From NCBI RefSeq assembly GCF_000238395.3, contig NZ_CP011025.1, positions 1,302,001-1,366,000 on the forward strand: a stretch of DNA of 64,000 nt. The letters are read 5' to 3'. Both the position numbers and the translations under genes were made by a program. The notes below the pieces were generated by a model. That model saw only the letters and a list, made by a program, of their open reading frames with translations. It did not search any database and was not told where the DNA came from. Source of the stretch: Pseudoalteromonas arctica A 37-1-2. Its GTDB lineage: Bacteria; Pseudomonadota; Gammaproteobacteria; Enterobacterales; Alteromonadaceae. This document shows positions 34,557 through 43,722 of this stretch, one piece after another; the first letter of the stretch is position 1; each line of letters begins with the position of its first letter.

Positions 34557-35894
34557 ATGGAAAATGTACTGATTTGGCCAAAGGAATACCCATTACTTAT
34601 TAAAGGACTGGTAGAACAAAACGGTGCCTTTATTTTAGATGCTTTGGAAGCTTGGCCTGCTTGTCGTTCTACAAATGAAGACGATGGTGTATGCACCACC
34701 GTGTTACCGCCTATTTATTATTTGGCATGGCTAACCCCACTAGAACCATTTGAAGAATGTTACTTTCAACATATCTCTGAATATGACGAAGACGCACAAG
34801 CGTATATTAGTGCGGTTAAAAGCCATTACTACGATAATGAATACACCCCTGAAAGCTTAGTGCTTATGCTATGCCAGCGCCTTGAAAAATACGCAAGTGT
34901 GGCTGCACAAAATACCATAGATACGCCACTGTCTTTAGTCGATTTGTTTTTTAGTAAACGCTATTTCACGTTAATTGAGCATGCGCTAAATAATAAAAGT
35001 AAACTTTCGGCAAAAGATACATTAGCCCTTTGGAAAGAAGTTGATTTTAGAGAGCGCTTAAGTGCGTTTATTCCAGAGTCTATTGCTGATTTAGATACTC
35101 TTTCTGAACTTGCCAGCGAAAAAGTAGCAGCGGGTAAAGACTATTTTACGTTGCTTACACAGGTTTCTCCTGATGTTGACTCTGTTGTACTGCTAGAAAA
35201 AGCATTATTAACGCACCTGCGTAAAAAAACAGCCAAGCAAACAATGGCAATGCGTTTTATTGAGCAAGGCGCTACGGGTGTTCTTGCTGATGAAAACAAT
35301 AAAACAGCTTTTATGTGGGCCGCCGAAAAAGGCTTTGTAAATGTGGTTGAAACGCTACTTGCAAAGCAAGACAAAAAAGCGGTTGATAATTTAGGTAACA
35401 CAGCACTTCATTACGCTGTATTTGCTAAAAATGAATCGTTAATGGTGCTGCTTATTAAAGCGGGCTATAACTTTAGAGCGCGCAATAAAGAAGGTTTAAG
35501 TTGTTACCGTTTGGCGGTTAGTATTAAAGCTAATAACTTGGTTAAATGTTTAGAGCGTGACTTTGGTATTAAAGAGCTTTCGCCGGAAGGGCAGTTTGAT
35601 CGCATTAAAAAAGTACATGTGCTGCACGCTATTGTCACTATATTGCTGCCTTTGCAGTTGTTCTTCTTTTTTGATGAAACACTCTCTATTAAAAGTGAGC
35701 TAACGCTGAGTTTAACTATGGCGGCAGTGATTTGTTTTTTCTTTGCGACCACTTTAAAACGCTGTGCGTTATATCCACATATTAAACACCCTTGGGGCTT
35801 GTTTGTGCTCAGGGGCTTTTCGTTTATTAGCTTAATAGCTCAAATAGGGCTGGCGAGCATTGTGGTGCTAGCTGCCTTAAGTGATTTAGTTTAG
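34557..35894 (+). CDS. Ankyrin-repeat protein with C-terminal membrane helices
   Basis: A 445-residue protein of unusual layout. Residues 1-225 are soluble and not recognised. About 228-345 contain roughly three ankyrin repeats (NNKTAFMWAAEKGFVNVVETLL, NLGNTALHYAVFAKNESLMVLL and a weaker NKEGLSCYRLAVS). The last 90 residues hold three membrane helices (about 365-385, 393-410 and 420-442), so the ankyrin part faces the cytoplasm. Ankyrin repeats bind proteins; the partner is not known. It is a single-gene unit between two terminators and looks like a conserved resident gene rather than a recent arrival. Confidence 0.8.
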   Translation: MENVLIWPKEYPLLIKGLVEQNGAFILDALEAWPACRSTNEDDGVCTTVLPPIYYLAWLTPLEPFEECYFQHISEYDEDAQAYISAVKSHYYDNEYTPESLVLMLCQRLEKYASVAAQNTIDTPLSLVDLFFSKRYFTLIEHALNNKSKLSAKDTLALWKEVDFRERLSAFIPESIADLDTLSELASEKVAAGKDYFTLLTQVSPDVDSVVLLEKALLTHLRKKTAKQTMAMRFIEQGATGVLADENNKTAFMWAAEKGFVNVVETLLAKQDKKAVDNLGNTALHYAVFAKNESLMVLLIKAGYNFRARNKEGLSCYRLAVSIKANNLVKCLERDFGIKELSPEGQFDRIKKVHVLHAIVTILLPLQLFFFFDETLSIKSELTLSLTMAAVICFFFATTLKRCALYPHIKHPWGLFVLRGFSFISLIAQIGLASIVVLAALSDLV

Positions 35895-35913
35895 TCACTT
35901 TTAAACAGCTAAT

Positions 35914-35949
35914 AAAAAACGCGCTTAAAGCAATTTAAGCGCGTTTTTT
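35914..35949. terminator. Bidirectional rho-independent terminator
   Basis: A 16-bp perfect stem, AAAAAACGCGCTTAAA (35914-35929) with TTTAAGCGCGTTTTTT (35934-35949), four-base loop. It serves the ankyrin gene on one side and the wrbA operon on the other. Confidence 0.92.
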
Positions 35950-35976
35950 GTATTTATAACCGTTTATGGTTAAGCC

Positions 35977-36420
35977 TTATTTACCGTGCTCATTTGCTGC
36001 TTTTTCTTCAGCTAGTTCTTCTTTAAGCTTACGGATTTTTAAACCTTGTTCTTGTCCGCGATGTCTTGCGTAGTAAGTACAACCAATAAACATTGAAGAG
36101 GCAAACACAAGCTCTAGCAATACCCAAATTAACTCATCTGGCGCTGCCCACAGCATTGTAAGCCCGTGAATAAAATACAGCATTACAACAAAGTTAGCCC
36201 ACGCATAAGTGTATGTACTGTCTTTAATTATGCCTCTTAACGGCAGTAGTAACGGAATAATAGGCAAAAATAAAGACACTAAACTCGCATTACCACTTAG
36301 AGGTGGCACAAAATACATCCACAGTGGAATAAGAACAAGTAAACCTACATAGCCAAATAGTGCGGCACGCTGAAACTTTACTGTAATCGGCTTTTTAGCT
36401 GGGTTGTCAGCTGTATTCAT
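35977..36420 (-). CDS. DUF2069 family membrane protein
   Basis: A 147-residue inner-membrane protein with about four helices and a charged C-terminal coil (KIRKLKEELAEEKAANE). It matches DUF2069, a family of unknown role commonly found just after wrbA in Vibrio and Pseudoalteromonas. Its ATG overlaps the wrbA stop by four bases (ATGA), so it is translated in the same operon yfgD-wrbA-DUF2069. Confidence 0.8.
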   Translation of the reverse strand: MNTADNPAKKPITVKFQRAALFGYVGLLVLIPLWMYFVPPLSGNASLVSLFLPIIPLLLPLRGIIKDSTYTYAWANFVVMLYFIHGLTMLWAAPDELIWVLLELVFASSMFIGCTYYARHRGQEQGLKIRKLKEELAEEKAANEHGK

Positions 36421-36971
36421 TTAAGTTTTCTCGCAATGTGAGTAAGGCGTTTACCAACGCTTTGGCATATTTTAATTTCGTCTTTGCTTAGCTGTGCACT
36501 ATTAGCGCTGCCAGCAACGTGTGTTGCACCGTATGGTGTTCCACCTGTTTGTGTTGCAAGTAGTTCGGGTACATCGTACGGCACGCCCAGTAGCATCATA
36601 CCGTGGTGTAATAGTGGCAGAGATAAGTTAAGTAAGGTTGCTTCATTACCACCATGCATACTGCTTGATGACGAAAACACACACGCTGGCTTATCTATTA
36701 ACTGACCTTTTAACCATAAGTCGCTGGTGGTTTCCCAAAAGCTTTTAGCTTGAGAGGCCATCATGCCAAATCGGGTTGGAGTACCAAATGCTAAACCATC
36801 GCAATTTATTAAATCATCTTTGGTGATCACAATGTCGTGCGCATTTTTAGCCACAAAGGTACGAAGTAGTGCACTAGCACCTTGTTGCTCTATCGACTCT
36901 GCTATTTCGTGAGCCATTGCTTCAACTGAGCCATGGCTTGAGTGATAAAGCACCACTATGGTTGCACTCAT
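36417..36971 (-). CDS. wrbA: NAD(P)H:quinone oxidoreductase, WrbA type
   Basis: A 184-residue flavodoxin-fold quinone reductase. The FMN phosphate loop is VVLYHSSHGSVEAMAHEIAE at the N terminus, then GLAFGTPTRFGMMASQ near residue 77 and SSSSMHGGNEATLLN near 115 contact the flavin. WrbA reduces quinones by two electrons and protects against oxidative cycling. Its start overlaps the stop of the ArsC-like gene by one base (TAATG), and its stop overlaps the DUF2069 start, so all three are coupled. Confidence 0.88.
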   Translation of the reverse strand: MSATIVVLYHSSHGSVEAMAHEIAESIEQQGASALLRTFVAKNAHDIVITKDDLINCDGLAFGTPTRFGMMASQAKSFWETTSDLWLKGQLIDKPACVFSSSSSMHGGNEATLLNLSLPLLHHGMMLLGVPYDVPELLATQTGGTPYGATHVAGSANSAQLSKDEIKICQSVGKRLTHIARKLK

Positions 36972-37318
36972 TATAAAACGCTTAGTACGTTTTCTGGTGG
37001 ACGACCAATCGCTGCTTTATTGTTATTCACTACAATAGGGCGTTCAATTAGTTTTGGATTTTGTACCATGGCATCTATTAATGCTGATTCACTGCTTTCA
37101 TCTTTTAAATTAAGTGCTTTGTAGTCATCTTCTTTTGTGCGCATTAATTCACGTACGGATGAAAAACCAAGTTGGATTACAAGCGTTGAAATTTGCTCGT
37201 GTGTAAGAGGCGTTTTTAAATACTCTACAACACTTGGCTCTATTGCTTTACTTTGCAGTAGCGCTAGCGTTTCGCGTGATTTAGAACAACGAGGGTTGTG
37301 GTAAATAGTAACAGACAT
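36971..37318 (-). CDS. ArsC-family reductase, YfgD-like
   Basis: A 115-residue thioredoxin-fold protein of the arsenate-reductase (glutaredoxin) family. The N-terminal IYHNPRCSKSRETLALLQ carries the active-site cysteine at residue 10. NPKLIERPIVVNNNKAAIGRPPENVL near the C terminus is the family's second motif. The location next to bepA matches E. coli yfgD, so it is more likely that paralogue than a dedicated arsenic-resistance gene; no arsB or arsR is nearby. It is the first gene of the yfgD-wrbA-DUF2069 unit. Confidence 0.88.
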   Translation of the reverse strand: MSVTIYHNPRCSKSRETLALLQSKAIEPSVVEYLKTPLTHEQISTLVIQLGFSSVRELMRTKEDDYKALNLKDESSESALIDAMVQNPKLIERPIVVNNNKAAIGRPPENVLSVL

Positions 37319-37371
37319 AAAATGATTCCAAAGTGTGAATTGCGTCTATTTTAGGGTAAGCGCTTGCAGAC

Positions 37372-38829
37372 TTAAAGTCTTGCAAGCTCTTTTTGTAAAA
37401 GTCGATACTGGGTAAGTAGTGCTTTTAAACGTTGTTGCTTTACAAGTTGAGTAGGCTCTACAAAGTTTAGTGCTTTTTGTACTTCGTCTGCGGCTTTTAA
37501 ATAAGCACCATATTGCGCTAATACATCGGCGTTAGCTTCGTGATAAGAGGCTAATTTATCTTGTTTTTTATACGCGTCTGCAAGGAGTTGTTTGCCTAAG
37601 TTATGATCTGGCTTTTCGAGTAAAAAACTCTTTAAAATATTTTCAGCAAGCTCATATTGCTCAGCTTCAAGTGCTGAGTTGGCATAGTTAAGTGTAATTA
37701 CCTGATTATTAGGGCGATACTGATTTAAATCCGCTAAAAACTTAACGGCTTCGTCTGCCTTTTTTTGTGCAATAAGTAAATCGGTATGGGTATCTATATA
37801 AAATAAGTTTTTAGGATCGTTTTTTAAAAGCTCGTCTAATATTGGTGCTGCTTCATCAAGCTTTTTTTGATCAAGCAAGCTTATGGCTAAACCATACTTT
37901 AATGCAGTGTTGTTGTAGGTGTTTTCGCGCAGTAGCTTTCTAAATAGATCTTCTGCGTTTTCTGGTTTGTTGTCATAGCGGGCAAGCACTCGACTTTTTG
38001 CTAAATTAAACTCAAGGCTCGCATTCATAAGGCGCACAGGAAATTGCTCTGCACGCAAACGTACATCTGATACACGACTCTCTGGTAATGGGTGAGTTAG
38101 CAAAAATGCTGGTGGCTTGTATTTATAGCGAATTTGCGCTGCAAGTTTAGTTAAAAACTCACTCGATGCACGGGGATCAAATCCTGCATTATTAAGTGTT
38201 TGCATGCCTATGCGGTCAGCTTCTTGCTCAGCTGAGCGGCTATGCGTTAACTGGCTAAAAGCAGATTGTGTTTGGCTGGCAGATATAATGGCAATACCCG
38301 CGTCGGGTGCAACAACGGTTGCTAATATACCTGCAATCATACCGGCAATGGTCAGCGCGCTGTTATCTTGTTGCTGCTGTATTCTACGTGCTAAGTGGCG
38401 CTGTGTTACGTGAGCAATTTCGTGACCAAGTACCGAAGCAAACTGGCTCTCGTTATCGGCTTGAGCTATTAACCCTGTGTGTACACCTACATGCCCGCCA
38501 TAAAATGCAAACGCATTTATTTCTGAGTTATTTATCCAAAAAAACGAAAACGGAAAACGTACATCGTTAGCATTAGCAACAAGTTTACGGCCAATAGTTG
38601 TGAGGTATTCATCTAGCACAGGGTCGTTTATAACTGGTGATGAGCCTCGTATTTGCATCATCATTACTTCGCCAATAGCTTGTTCTTTTTCAAGTGGCAG
38701 TGCTTGTAATGCAGATGTCCCTAAATCAGGAAGAGTAAAGTTGGTTTGCGCTTTTAAAGGTTCGCTTACTAATAAGCTAAACGTAAGCGCGGCACTGCAT
38801 AAAGTGATAAATGCTGATTTTAGCTGCAT
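37372..38829 (-). CDS. bepA: M48 metalloprotease/chaperone BepA with TPR domain
   Basis: BepA is a periplasmic zinc protease and chaperone that controls assembly or degradation of LptD and other outer-membrane proteins. The 485-residue protein has a signal peptide (to about residue 27), the zinc motif in VLGHEIAHVTQRHLARR near 125 and the distal SAEQEADRIGM glutamate near 198. A C-terminal tetratricopeptide domain runs from about 280 to 470. The ATG at 38829 is used because AAGGA lies just upstream; the length then equals E. coli BepA. The start is one base past the stop of the preceding hypothetical gene. An upstream in-frame TTG overlaps that gene. Confidence 0.93.
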   Translation of the reverse strand: MQLKSAFITLCSAALTFSLLVSEPLKAQTNFTLPDLGTSALQALPLEKEQAIGEVMMMQIRGSSPVINDPVLDEYLTTIGRKLVANANDVRFPFSFFWINNSEINAFAFYGGHVGVHTGLIAQADNESQFASVLGHEIAHVTQRHLARRIQQQQDNSALTIAGMIAGILATVVAPDAGIAIISASQTQSAFSQLTHSRSAEQEADRIGMQTLNNAGFDPRASSEFLTKLAAQIRYKYKPPAFLLTHPLPESRVSDVRLRAEQFPVRLMNASLEFNLAKSRVLARYDNKPENAEDLFRKLLRENTYNNTALKYGLAISLLDQKKLDEAAPILDELLKNDPKNLFYIDTHTDLLIAQKKADEAVKFLADLNQYRPNNQVITLNYANSALEAEQYELAENILKSFLLEKPDHNLGKQLLADAYKKQDKLASYHEANADVLAQYGAYLKAADEVQKALNFVEPTQLVKQQRLKALLTQYRLLQKELARL

Positions 38830-38830
38830 T

Positions 38831-39496
38831 TTATTCCTTGTTAATTTGTTCGCCAATTGCAATTTTGGCTATGTCTATTTCGTCACTGCTTGCACGGCTG
38901 TCTTTTTCGCACAATTGGTATAGTTCTTTTATTGTGACTCCATCAAGCTTTACAACGTTCAATTCTCGCTGCAAAAAAGTAATAATTTTATGTACTACTT
39001 TATGTGCATGTAAAATAATGGCTTTATCTGCTTTGTCGCCCCGTTCAAAATAAAAGCCAATAAACTTATGTAACTGACTTATTCTGATCAGGTTTTTCAT
39101 TGAATGTGGATCCCACACTCTAAACTCCATAAAGCGATTATTTTTTATGTATTGATCAACAATAACATCTTTAGCATAAGGCTGTGCCCATAGCTCAAAG
39201 CCTCTGTCGGTAAAAACTTGGTGCAGCGCAATACGTGGCTTATGTTTAGTGTGTATTACACCAAGGCTGTCTTCATGGCCTTCTAATAAATCTAAGTTCC
39301 AATTGCGTTTATCTATAAGTTGTTTAACTGCATTATCGAATCCATGATCTAAAATCCCTTCTGATTCGCTTATTGATGAGGCAACAAGGTGATAAAAAGG
39401 AGGTAGTTCGCCCCAATTAATTTGCTTTTTAAACCAATTAATCTCTTTGAGTGTTGGATTACTGGGTAGTTGCGCTTTATTATGCGTGCCAGGCAT
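38831..39496 (-). CDS. Conserved hypothetical protein, 221 aa
   Basis: I do not recognise the family. It is a soluble protein without signal peptide, rich in charged and aromatic residues, for example HQVFTDRGFELWAQPYAK and LHKFIGFYFERGDKADKA. It sits directly before bepA with a one-base gap, so the two are probably co-transcribed and a role related to the envelope is possible but unproven. Codon use is like its neighbours. Confidence 0.75.
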   Translation of the reverse strand: MPGTHNKAQLPSNPTLKEINWFKKQINWGELPPFYHLVASSISESEGILDHGFDNAVKQLIDKRNWNLDLLEGHEDSLGVIHTKHKPRIALHQVFTDRGFELWAQPYAKDVIVDQYIKNNRFMEFRVWDPHSMKNLIRISQLHKFIGFYFERGDKADKAIILHAHKVVHKIITFLQRELNVVKLDGVTIKELYQLCEKDSRASSDEIDIAKIAIGEQINKE

Positions 39497-39641
39497 TAAC
39501 TTATCCTTACTGCTAGTTATGTTATAAGGATAAACTATTGCAGGTATTGTTTTAACAAAAAGTTACAACGGTTTGGGTATATAAGTATATTGACCGTAAA
39601 TATGCGACTTATTATTCATTTACTATACGGATAAAGTAGTT

Positions 39642-39860
39642 ATGGTAGAGCGCGATTTAAAAGAGTTTAAATGCCCTCAGCAATTTGTGCAGTTTAAACT
39701 TGCGCTACGAAGTGCGCAATCTTCAAAACAACGTATCACTTTTAGTCTTAATAAAGGTGAAAGTGCGAACGATATTGAACGTTTTTTGCAAAAAAATGCT
39801 TATAGTTACAATTTTGATAAACAACGTGGGTTGTTATTAGTGGAGCCATTACATGTTTGA
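39642..39860 (+). CDS. TusA-like small protein
   Basis: A 72-residue protein with the fold pattern of the TusA/SirA sulfur-carrier family: an N-terminal strand, the cysteine-proline motif FKCPQQFVQFKLALRSA near residues 10-26 and the following helices. TusA carries persulfide sulfur on this cysteine, but this protein is diverged and the carrier role is inferred. It overlaps the perM start by eight bases, a pairing seen in other gammaproteobacteria. The cysteine desulfurase fusion at 41065 lies one gene further, which makes a sulfur connection worth noting. Confidence 0.7.
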   Translation: MVERDLKEFKCPQQFVQFKLALRSAQSSKQRITFSLNKGESANDIERFLQKNAYSYNFDKQRGLLLVEPLHV

Positions 39861-40929
39861 ATACGTAAAAACATGGTACGAAAGGAAGTTCTCGGATCCT
39901 CATTCGTCTACCTTATTATTTTTATTATTAGCCTCAGTGGCCTTACTTTACTTTTTTGGCTCGTTAATTGTTCCTGTGCTTGTAGCATTGGTTATTGCTT
40001 ATTTACTTGATTGGCCGGTTGTTCATTTAGAGCGCGTTGGCTTAAAACGTTTTACTGCAACGATTATTGTAATGTTGATATTTATTAGCATTATGCTCAC
40101 CCTTATTTTGGTTATTGGCCCAGTGCTTTGGAAGCAGACCAGTAACTTAGTGCAAGAAACCCCGCATATGTTAGAGCAAGGGAAGTCTTATTTAATGGCT
40201 TTACCTGAACAATACCCAAGTTTAATTAACATAGATCAAGTACAAGCTATTGTTGCAACGGTAGAAGCTAAAATCATTGAGTTTGGTCAAACTGTATTGT
40301 CGTTTTCACTAACCTCATTAAAAGATGTTGTTGCATGGCTTATATATTTAGTACTTGTGCCGTTACTGGTGTTTTTTATGCTTAAAGATAAGCTGGAGCT
40401 AACGGGGAGTATTGCTAAACTGATCCCGCAGCAACGACGCTTAATTTTGCAAGTGTGGCATGAAATGAATCAACAAATTATGAATTATATTCGCGGTAAA
40501 GTGTTTGAAATTTTAATTGTTGGTGGTGTGTCTTTTATTGCATTTACTGTTTTAGATTTACGCTACGCCGCATTACTTGGAGTGCTTGTTGGCTTGTCGG
40601 TATTAATTCCATTTATTGGCGCGGCACTCGTCACTATTCCGGTAGCGGCAGTTGCGCTGTTTCAGTTTGGATTAGAAACACAGTTTTGGACCATTTTAAT
40701 TATTTACGGAATTATTCAGGCGCTTGATGGCAACGTGCTTGTGCCACTATTATTTTCTGAGGCGGTTGATTTAAATCCGGTATTTATAATTGTCGCGGTA
40801 TTATTTTTTGGTGGCTTATGGGGATTTTGGGGCGTATTTTTTGCCATCCCGTTGGCTTCATTAGTAAAAGCGCTAATAACAGCTTGGTCGTCAACGCATG
40901 AAGAGATAAGTAAAGAGGTCAGTGAATAG
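39853..40929 (+). CDS. perM: AI-2E family transporter PerM
   Basis: A 358-residue polytopic membrane protein with about eight helices. The N-terminal tandem helices FGSLIVPVLVALVIAYLLDWPV and the later segment IQALDGNVLVPLLFSEAVDLNP near 290-310 are typical of the AI-2E/PerM family. Substrate is not settled; members have been linked to AI-2 or ion export. In E. coli perM lies next to bepA, as here, although the two are divergent in this genome. Confidence 0.88.
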   Translation: MFEYVKTWYERKFSDPHSSTLLFLLLASVALLYFFGSLIVPVLVALVIAYLLDWPVVHLERVGLKRFTATIIVMLIFISIMLTLILVIGPVLWKQTSNLVQETPHMLEQGKSYLMALPEQYPSLINIDQVQAIVATVEAKIIEFGQTVLSFSLTSLKDVVAWLIYLVLVPLLVFFMLKDKLELTGSIAKLIPQQRRLILQVWHEMNQQIMNYIRGKVFEILIVGGVSFIAFTVLDLRYAALLGVLVGLSVLIPFIGAALVTIPVAAVALFQFGLETQFWTILIIYGIIQALDGNVLVPLLFSEAVDLNPVFIIVAVLFFGGLWGFWGVFFAIPLASLVKALITAWSSTHEEISKEVSE

Positions 40930-41064
40930 TTAAGTAAACAGACTTTTAGTCTAAAAAAGCATAGTAAACGCACCTCTAGTGCTAATTGATTATTACTCAT
41001 TACCTGTAAATTTATGTACTATTGGTAATAAGATATATTTTTTAGTAATAAGGTGCGTTTTTTA

Positions 41065-43320
41065 ATGTCTGAGTTTTTATTGCACGATGAGCCAGTAAAA
41101 CAAGTTTACCTTGATGCAAACGCAACGACCCCTGTGTTGCCTTGTATTGCTGATGTTGTTTCTCATACCATGCAAATATGTTTTGGTAATCCTTCAAGCC
41201 CGCACATTACAGGTATTCAAGCCAAGCATTTATTAGAACAAACACGTCAAAAAGCACACACAGTTATTGGCGCAAGTAATGGCGATATTTTATTTACCTC
41301 TGGCGCAACAGAAGGCATTCAAACTGCGGTGGTTTCTACGTTAATTGATGCTAAAAAACACCCGATTAAAAACCCCGTATTGTTATATGGCGCTACTGAG
41401 CACAAAGCGGTGCCAAATACACTTAAGCACTGGAATAGCGTACTAGACGTTAATGCTGAAGTGCTTGCTATTCCGGTTGATAGTAACGGTATTTTAGATT
41501 TAGATTTTATAGCTAAACATATCGATAACGCTTTGATGATTTGCACCATGGCCGTTAATAACGAAACCGGTGTATATCAAGATTTACCCGCTATTGAGCA
41601 GGTGATTCGTAGCCGTAATAAAAATGTATCGTGGATGGTGGATTGCGTGCAGGCGCTCGGTAAACAAGCGCTCGCACTAAGTGACACAACAATAGATTAC
41701 GCACCTTTTTCGGGGCATAAGCTTTATGCACCGAAAGGTATTGGCTTTTTATATATTCGTAGTGGCAGTGCGTATACACCTTTTATAGCGGGTGGCGGTC
41801 AAGAAAGTGGAATGCGCTCAGGCACCGAAAATCTACCCGGTATTGCAGGGTTAAATAAGCTATTTAGTATGTTGCTTGATAAATCAGACGATACATTTAA
41901 ACCAATTAGCGTACTTAATTCTTATCGAAGCCAGTTACAAAGCGCGATAAAAGACACCTTTGGCGATATTACATTCAATCATGATTTTGCTTATAGCGTG
42001 CCTACCACACTTAACTTTGCTGTTAACGATTTAACGAGCAAAGAAGTGATTGATTTATTTGACGCTGCGGGCATTCGCGTAAGTGGAGGCTCGGCTTGTA
42101 GTACAGGCGCATCAACAAGTTTTGTTTTAGATGCAATGGGTGCAAGTAAGTGGCAAAGCGAAAACGCGATTAGGCTATCGTTTGGACCTGCTGCAACACA
42201 ACACGATATTGATGATGCTTGTGTGCGTATTCGCGCTCTTAAAGCAATACTCCAGGCAAACTGTTTAATCGTATCTGACAGCACCACACCACAACAAGAA
42301 GTATGCGCACTGGGCCTTACTCAGTTTAGGCACCAAGGAGCATGTAGTTGGCTTTATGTAAGCGATGATAAGCACGCTGTAATTATCGATCCTATTATTG
42401 AGCTTATTCCGCGCTTTGAAAAAATAGCTAATACACAAAACTTAACTATATCGGCGGTGCTTAATACTCATCTGCATCAAGAGCGAGAGTCAGCGACTAA
42501 TTTACTAACCAGCGTTCTTGCATCAAGAGTTGTAAAAGGTGAGGTTGATTCGCTAGGTTGGCCGCTAAATACAGCAAGTATTAACTTGGCAAACGACGTA
42601 CTTGAAAAAGTAGTTACACCTGGGCACAGCAAAGACAGTGTAAGTTATTTATTAAAAAACAGTAATGGCGAAACGCGTTACTGTTTTTGTGGTGATTTAA
42701 TACTGCCTGCAGGGCTTGGCAATACATCGCTTATAGGTGGGGATGCAAAAGCAATGGCACGCTCTATTTTAGCAATGAGCGAGCAACTTAATAGCACCAG
42801 CATTATTTGCTCAGGGCACGACTACCAACAATGTTTTGCCATGAACTGGGCTGTACAGCAAAACCAAACGCCATTACTTGATGCGTTAGTGAGCGGCAGT
42901 ATTTCAGTTGATGAATTTGCAATACAAAAACAGCAGTACGACGCTTCAAAACAAGTAGATAACACGCAATTGTGTGGTTATGTAAATGCGTTACCTGAGG
43001 TTGATACACAGCAATTAAATTTTGATGACGCTAAAGTAATGTTAAACACCAGCGATACATATTTAATAGATACTCGGGAGCCGTATGAGCATGGAGCAAA
43101 TAATGTTGCTCAGTTATTTAATACGCTAGATGAAAAAACATTAAATATACCACTTAGCAGAATGGCAAATGCGGTATTTGAAGGGCAATTAAACAAAAAT
43201 AACAAGTACATTTTATTATGCCGTAGTGGTAACCGCTCAAAAATTGCTGCAACTAATTTAATGCAACTAGGATACAAAACGGTTTATAACCTAAGTGGCG
43301 GGTTAGCGCTTAGTAATTAA
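41065..43320 (+). CDS. Cysteine desulfurase / MBL-fold / rhodanese fusion protein
   Basis: A single 751-residue frame with three domains in order. Residues 1-395 form an IscS/NifS-type class V desulfurase: YLDANATTPVLP at the start, the PLP lysine in FSGHKLYAPKGIGFLY near 218, and the persulfide cysteine in SGGSACSTGASTS near 345. Residues about 405-590 resemble the persulfide dioxygenase-like metallo-beta-lactamase fold, but the zinc motif is altered (NTHLHQERESA where HxHxDH is usual), while TPGHSKDSV and CFCGDLILPAG remain. Residues about 660-751 form a rhodanese domain with active-site ILLCRSGNRS. A route of sulfur from cysteine to the rhodanese cysteine within one polypeptide is plausible. 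The ATG at 41065 is chosen over a GTG at 41053, with AGGTG upstream. Confidence 0.88.
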   Translation: MSEFLLHDEPVKQVYLDANATTPVLPCIADVVSHTMQICFGNPSSPHITGIQAKHLLEQTRQKAHTVIGASNGDILFTSGATEGIQTAVVSTLIDAKKHPIKNPVLLYGATEHKAVPNTLKHWNSVLDVNAEVLAIPVDSNGILDLDFIAKHIDNALMICTMAVNNETGVYQDLPAIEQVIRSRNKNVSWMVDCVQALGKQALALSDTTIDYAPFSGHKLYAPKGIGFLYIRSGSAYTPFIAGGGQESGMRSGTENLPGIAGLNKLFSMLLDKSDDTFKPISVLNSYRSQLQSAIKDTFGDITFNHDFAYSVPTTLNFAVNDLTSKEVIDLFDAAGIRVSGGSACSTGASTSFVLDAMGASKWQSENAIRLSFGPAATQHDIDDACVRIRALKAILQANCLIVSDSTTPQQEVCALGLTQFRHQGACSWLYVSDDKHAVIIDPIIELIPRFEKIANTQNLTISAVLNTHLHQERESATNLLTSVLASRVVKGEVDSLGWPLNTASINLANDVLEKVVTPGHSKDSVSYLLKNSNGETRYCFCGDLILPAGLGNTSLIGGDAKAMARSILAMSEQLNSTSIICSGHDYQQCFAMNWAVQQNQTPLLDALVSGSISVDEFAIQKQQYDASKQVDNTQLCGYVNALPEVDTQQLNFDDAKVMLNTSDTYLIDTREPYEHGANNVAQLFNTLDEKTLNIPLSRMANAVFEGQLNKNNKYILLCRSGNRSKIAATNLMQLGYKTVYNLSGGLALSN

Positions 43321-43340
43321 ACAAAGATTGTAATTTATAC

Positions 43341-43368
43341 AAAATCGGCTTTAGGGCCGATTTTTTTT
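43341..43368 (+). terminator. Rho-independent terminator of the desulfurase fusion gene
   Basis: AAAATCGGC (43341-43349), six-base loop, GCCGATTTT (43356-43364) and further T residues. Confidence 0.9.
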
Positions 43369-43722
43369 GTTTTTAAGGTTTATTTGCTCGCAAGGTAAAC
43401 AAGCCCTAGTAATTAGTGAATAACTATAAAAAGTAATTATTGTGCTGATAAAAATTCATTAATATTTCATTTTGATTGATTAAGCTATCCCGTTGCCTTT
43501 AAAATTGCGGGTAAATTAATTTATAAAATTTTTATGATACCGGTGTCAAAAGCTAAAAATTGCGTTATCATCGGCATCTAAAATTATAAAAACAGCACTT
43601 TTTTTGCATTTTTAGTTATACTATCGGCGCTTTATTTTAGCGTAAATAAACAGTGTTAAGAGTTTTGCTTTTATAAAAAACATTTTTAAATCAATTGATT
43701 GAAAAAACTAGAGGATATTTCC
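43369..43722. other. pgi upstream intergenic region
   Basis: About 350 AT-rich bases without a gene. Besides the operator-like palindrome it contains a TATACT -10-like hexamer near 43618 with only weak -35 candidates. GAGG at 43711-43714 is the pgi ribosome site. Nothing else is recognised. Confidence 0.5.
43535..43548. promoter_or_regulatory. Candidate LacI/GalR-type operator upstream of pgi
   Basis: TGATACCGGTGTCA is a 14-base palindrome with one mismatched pair and a central ACCGGT, the style of LacI-family sugar-regulator operators. It lies 175 bases before the pgi start within the 400-base gap. The regulator is not known. Confidence 0.4.
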
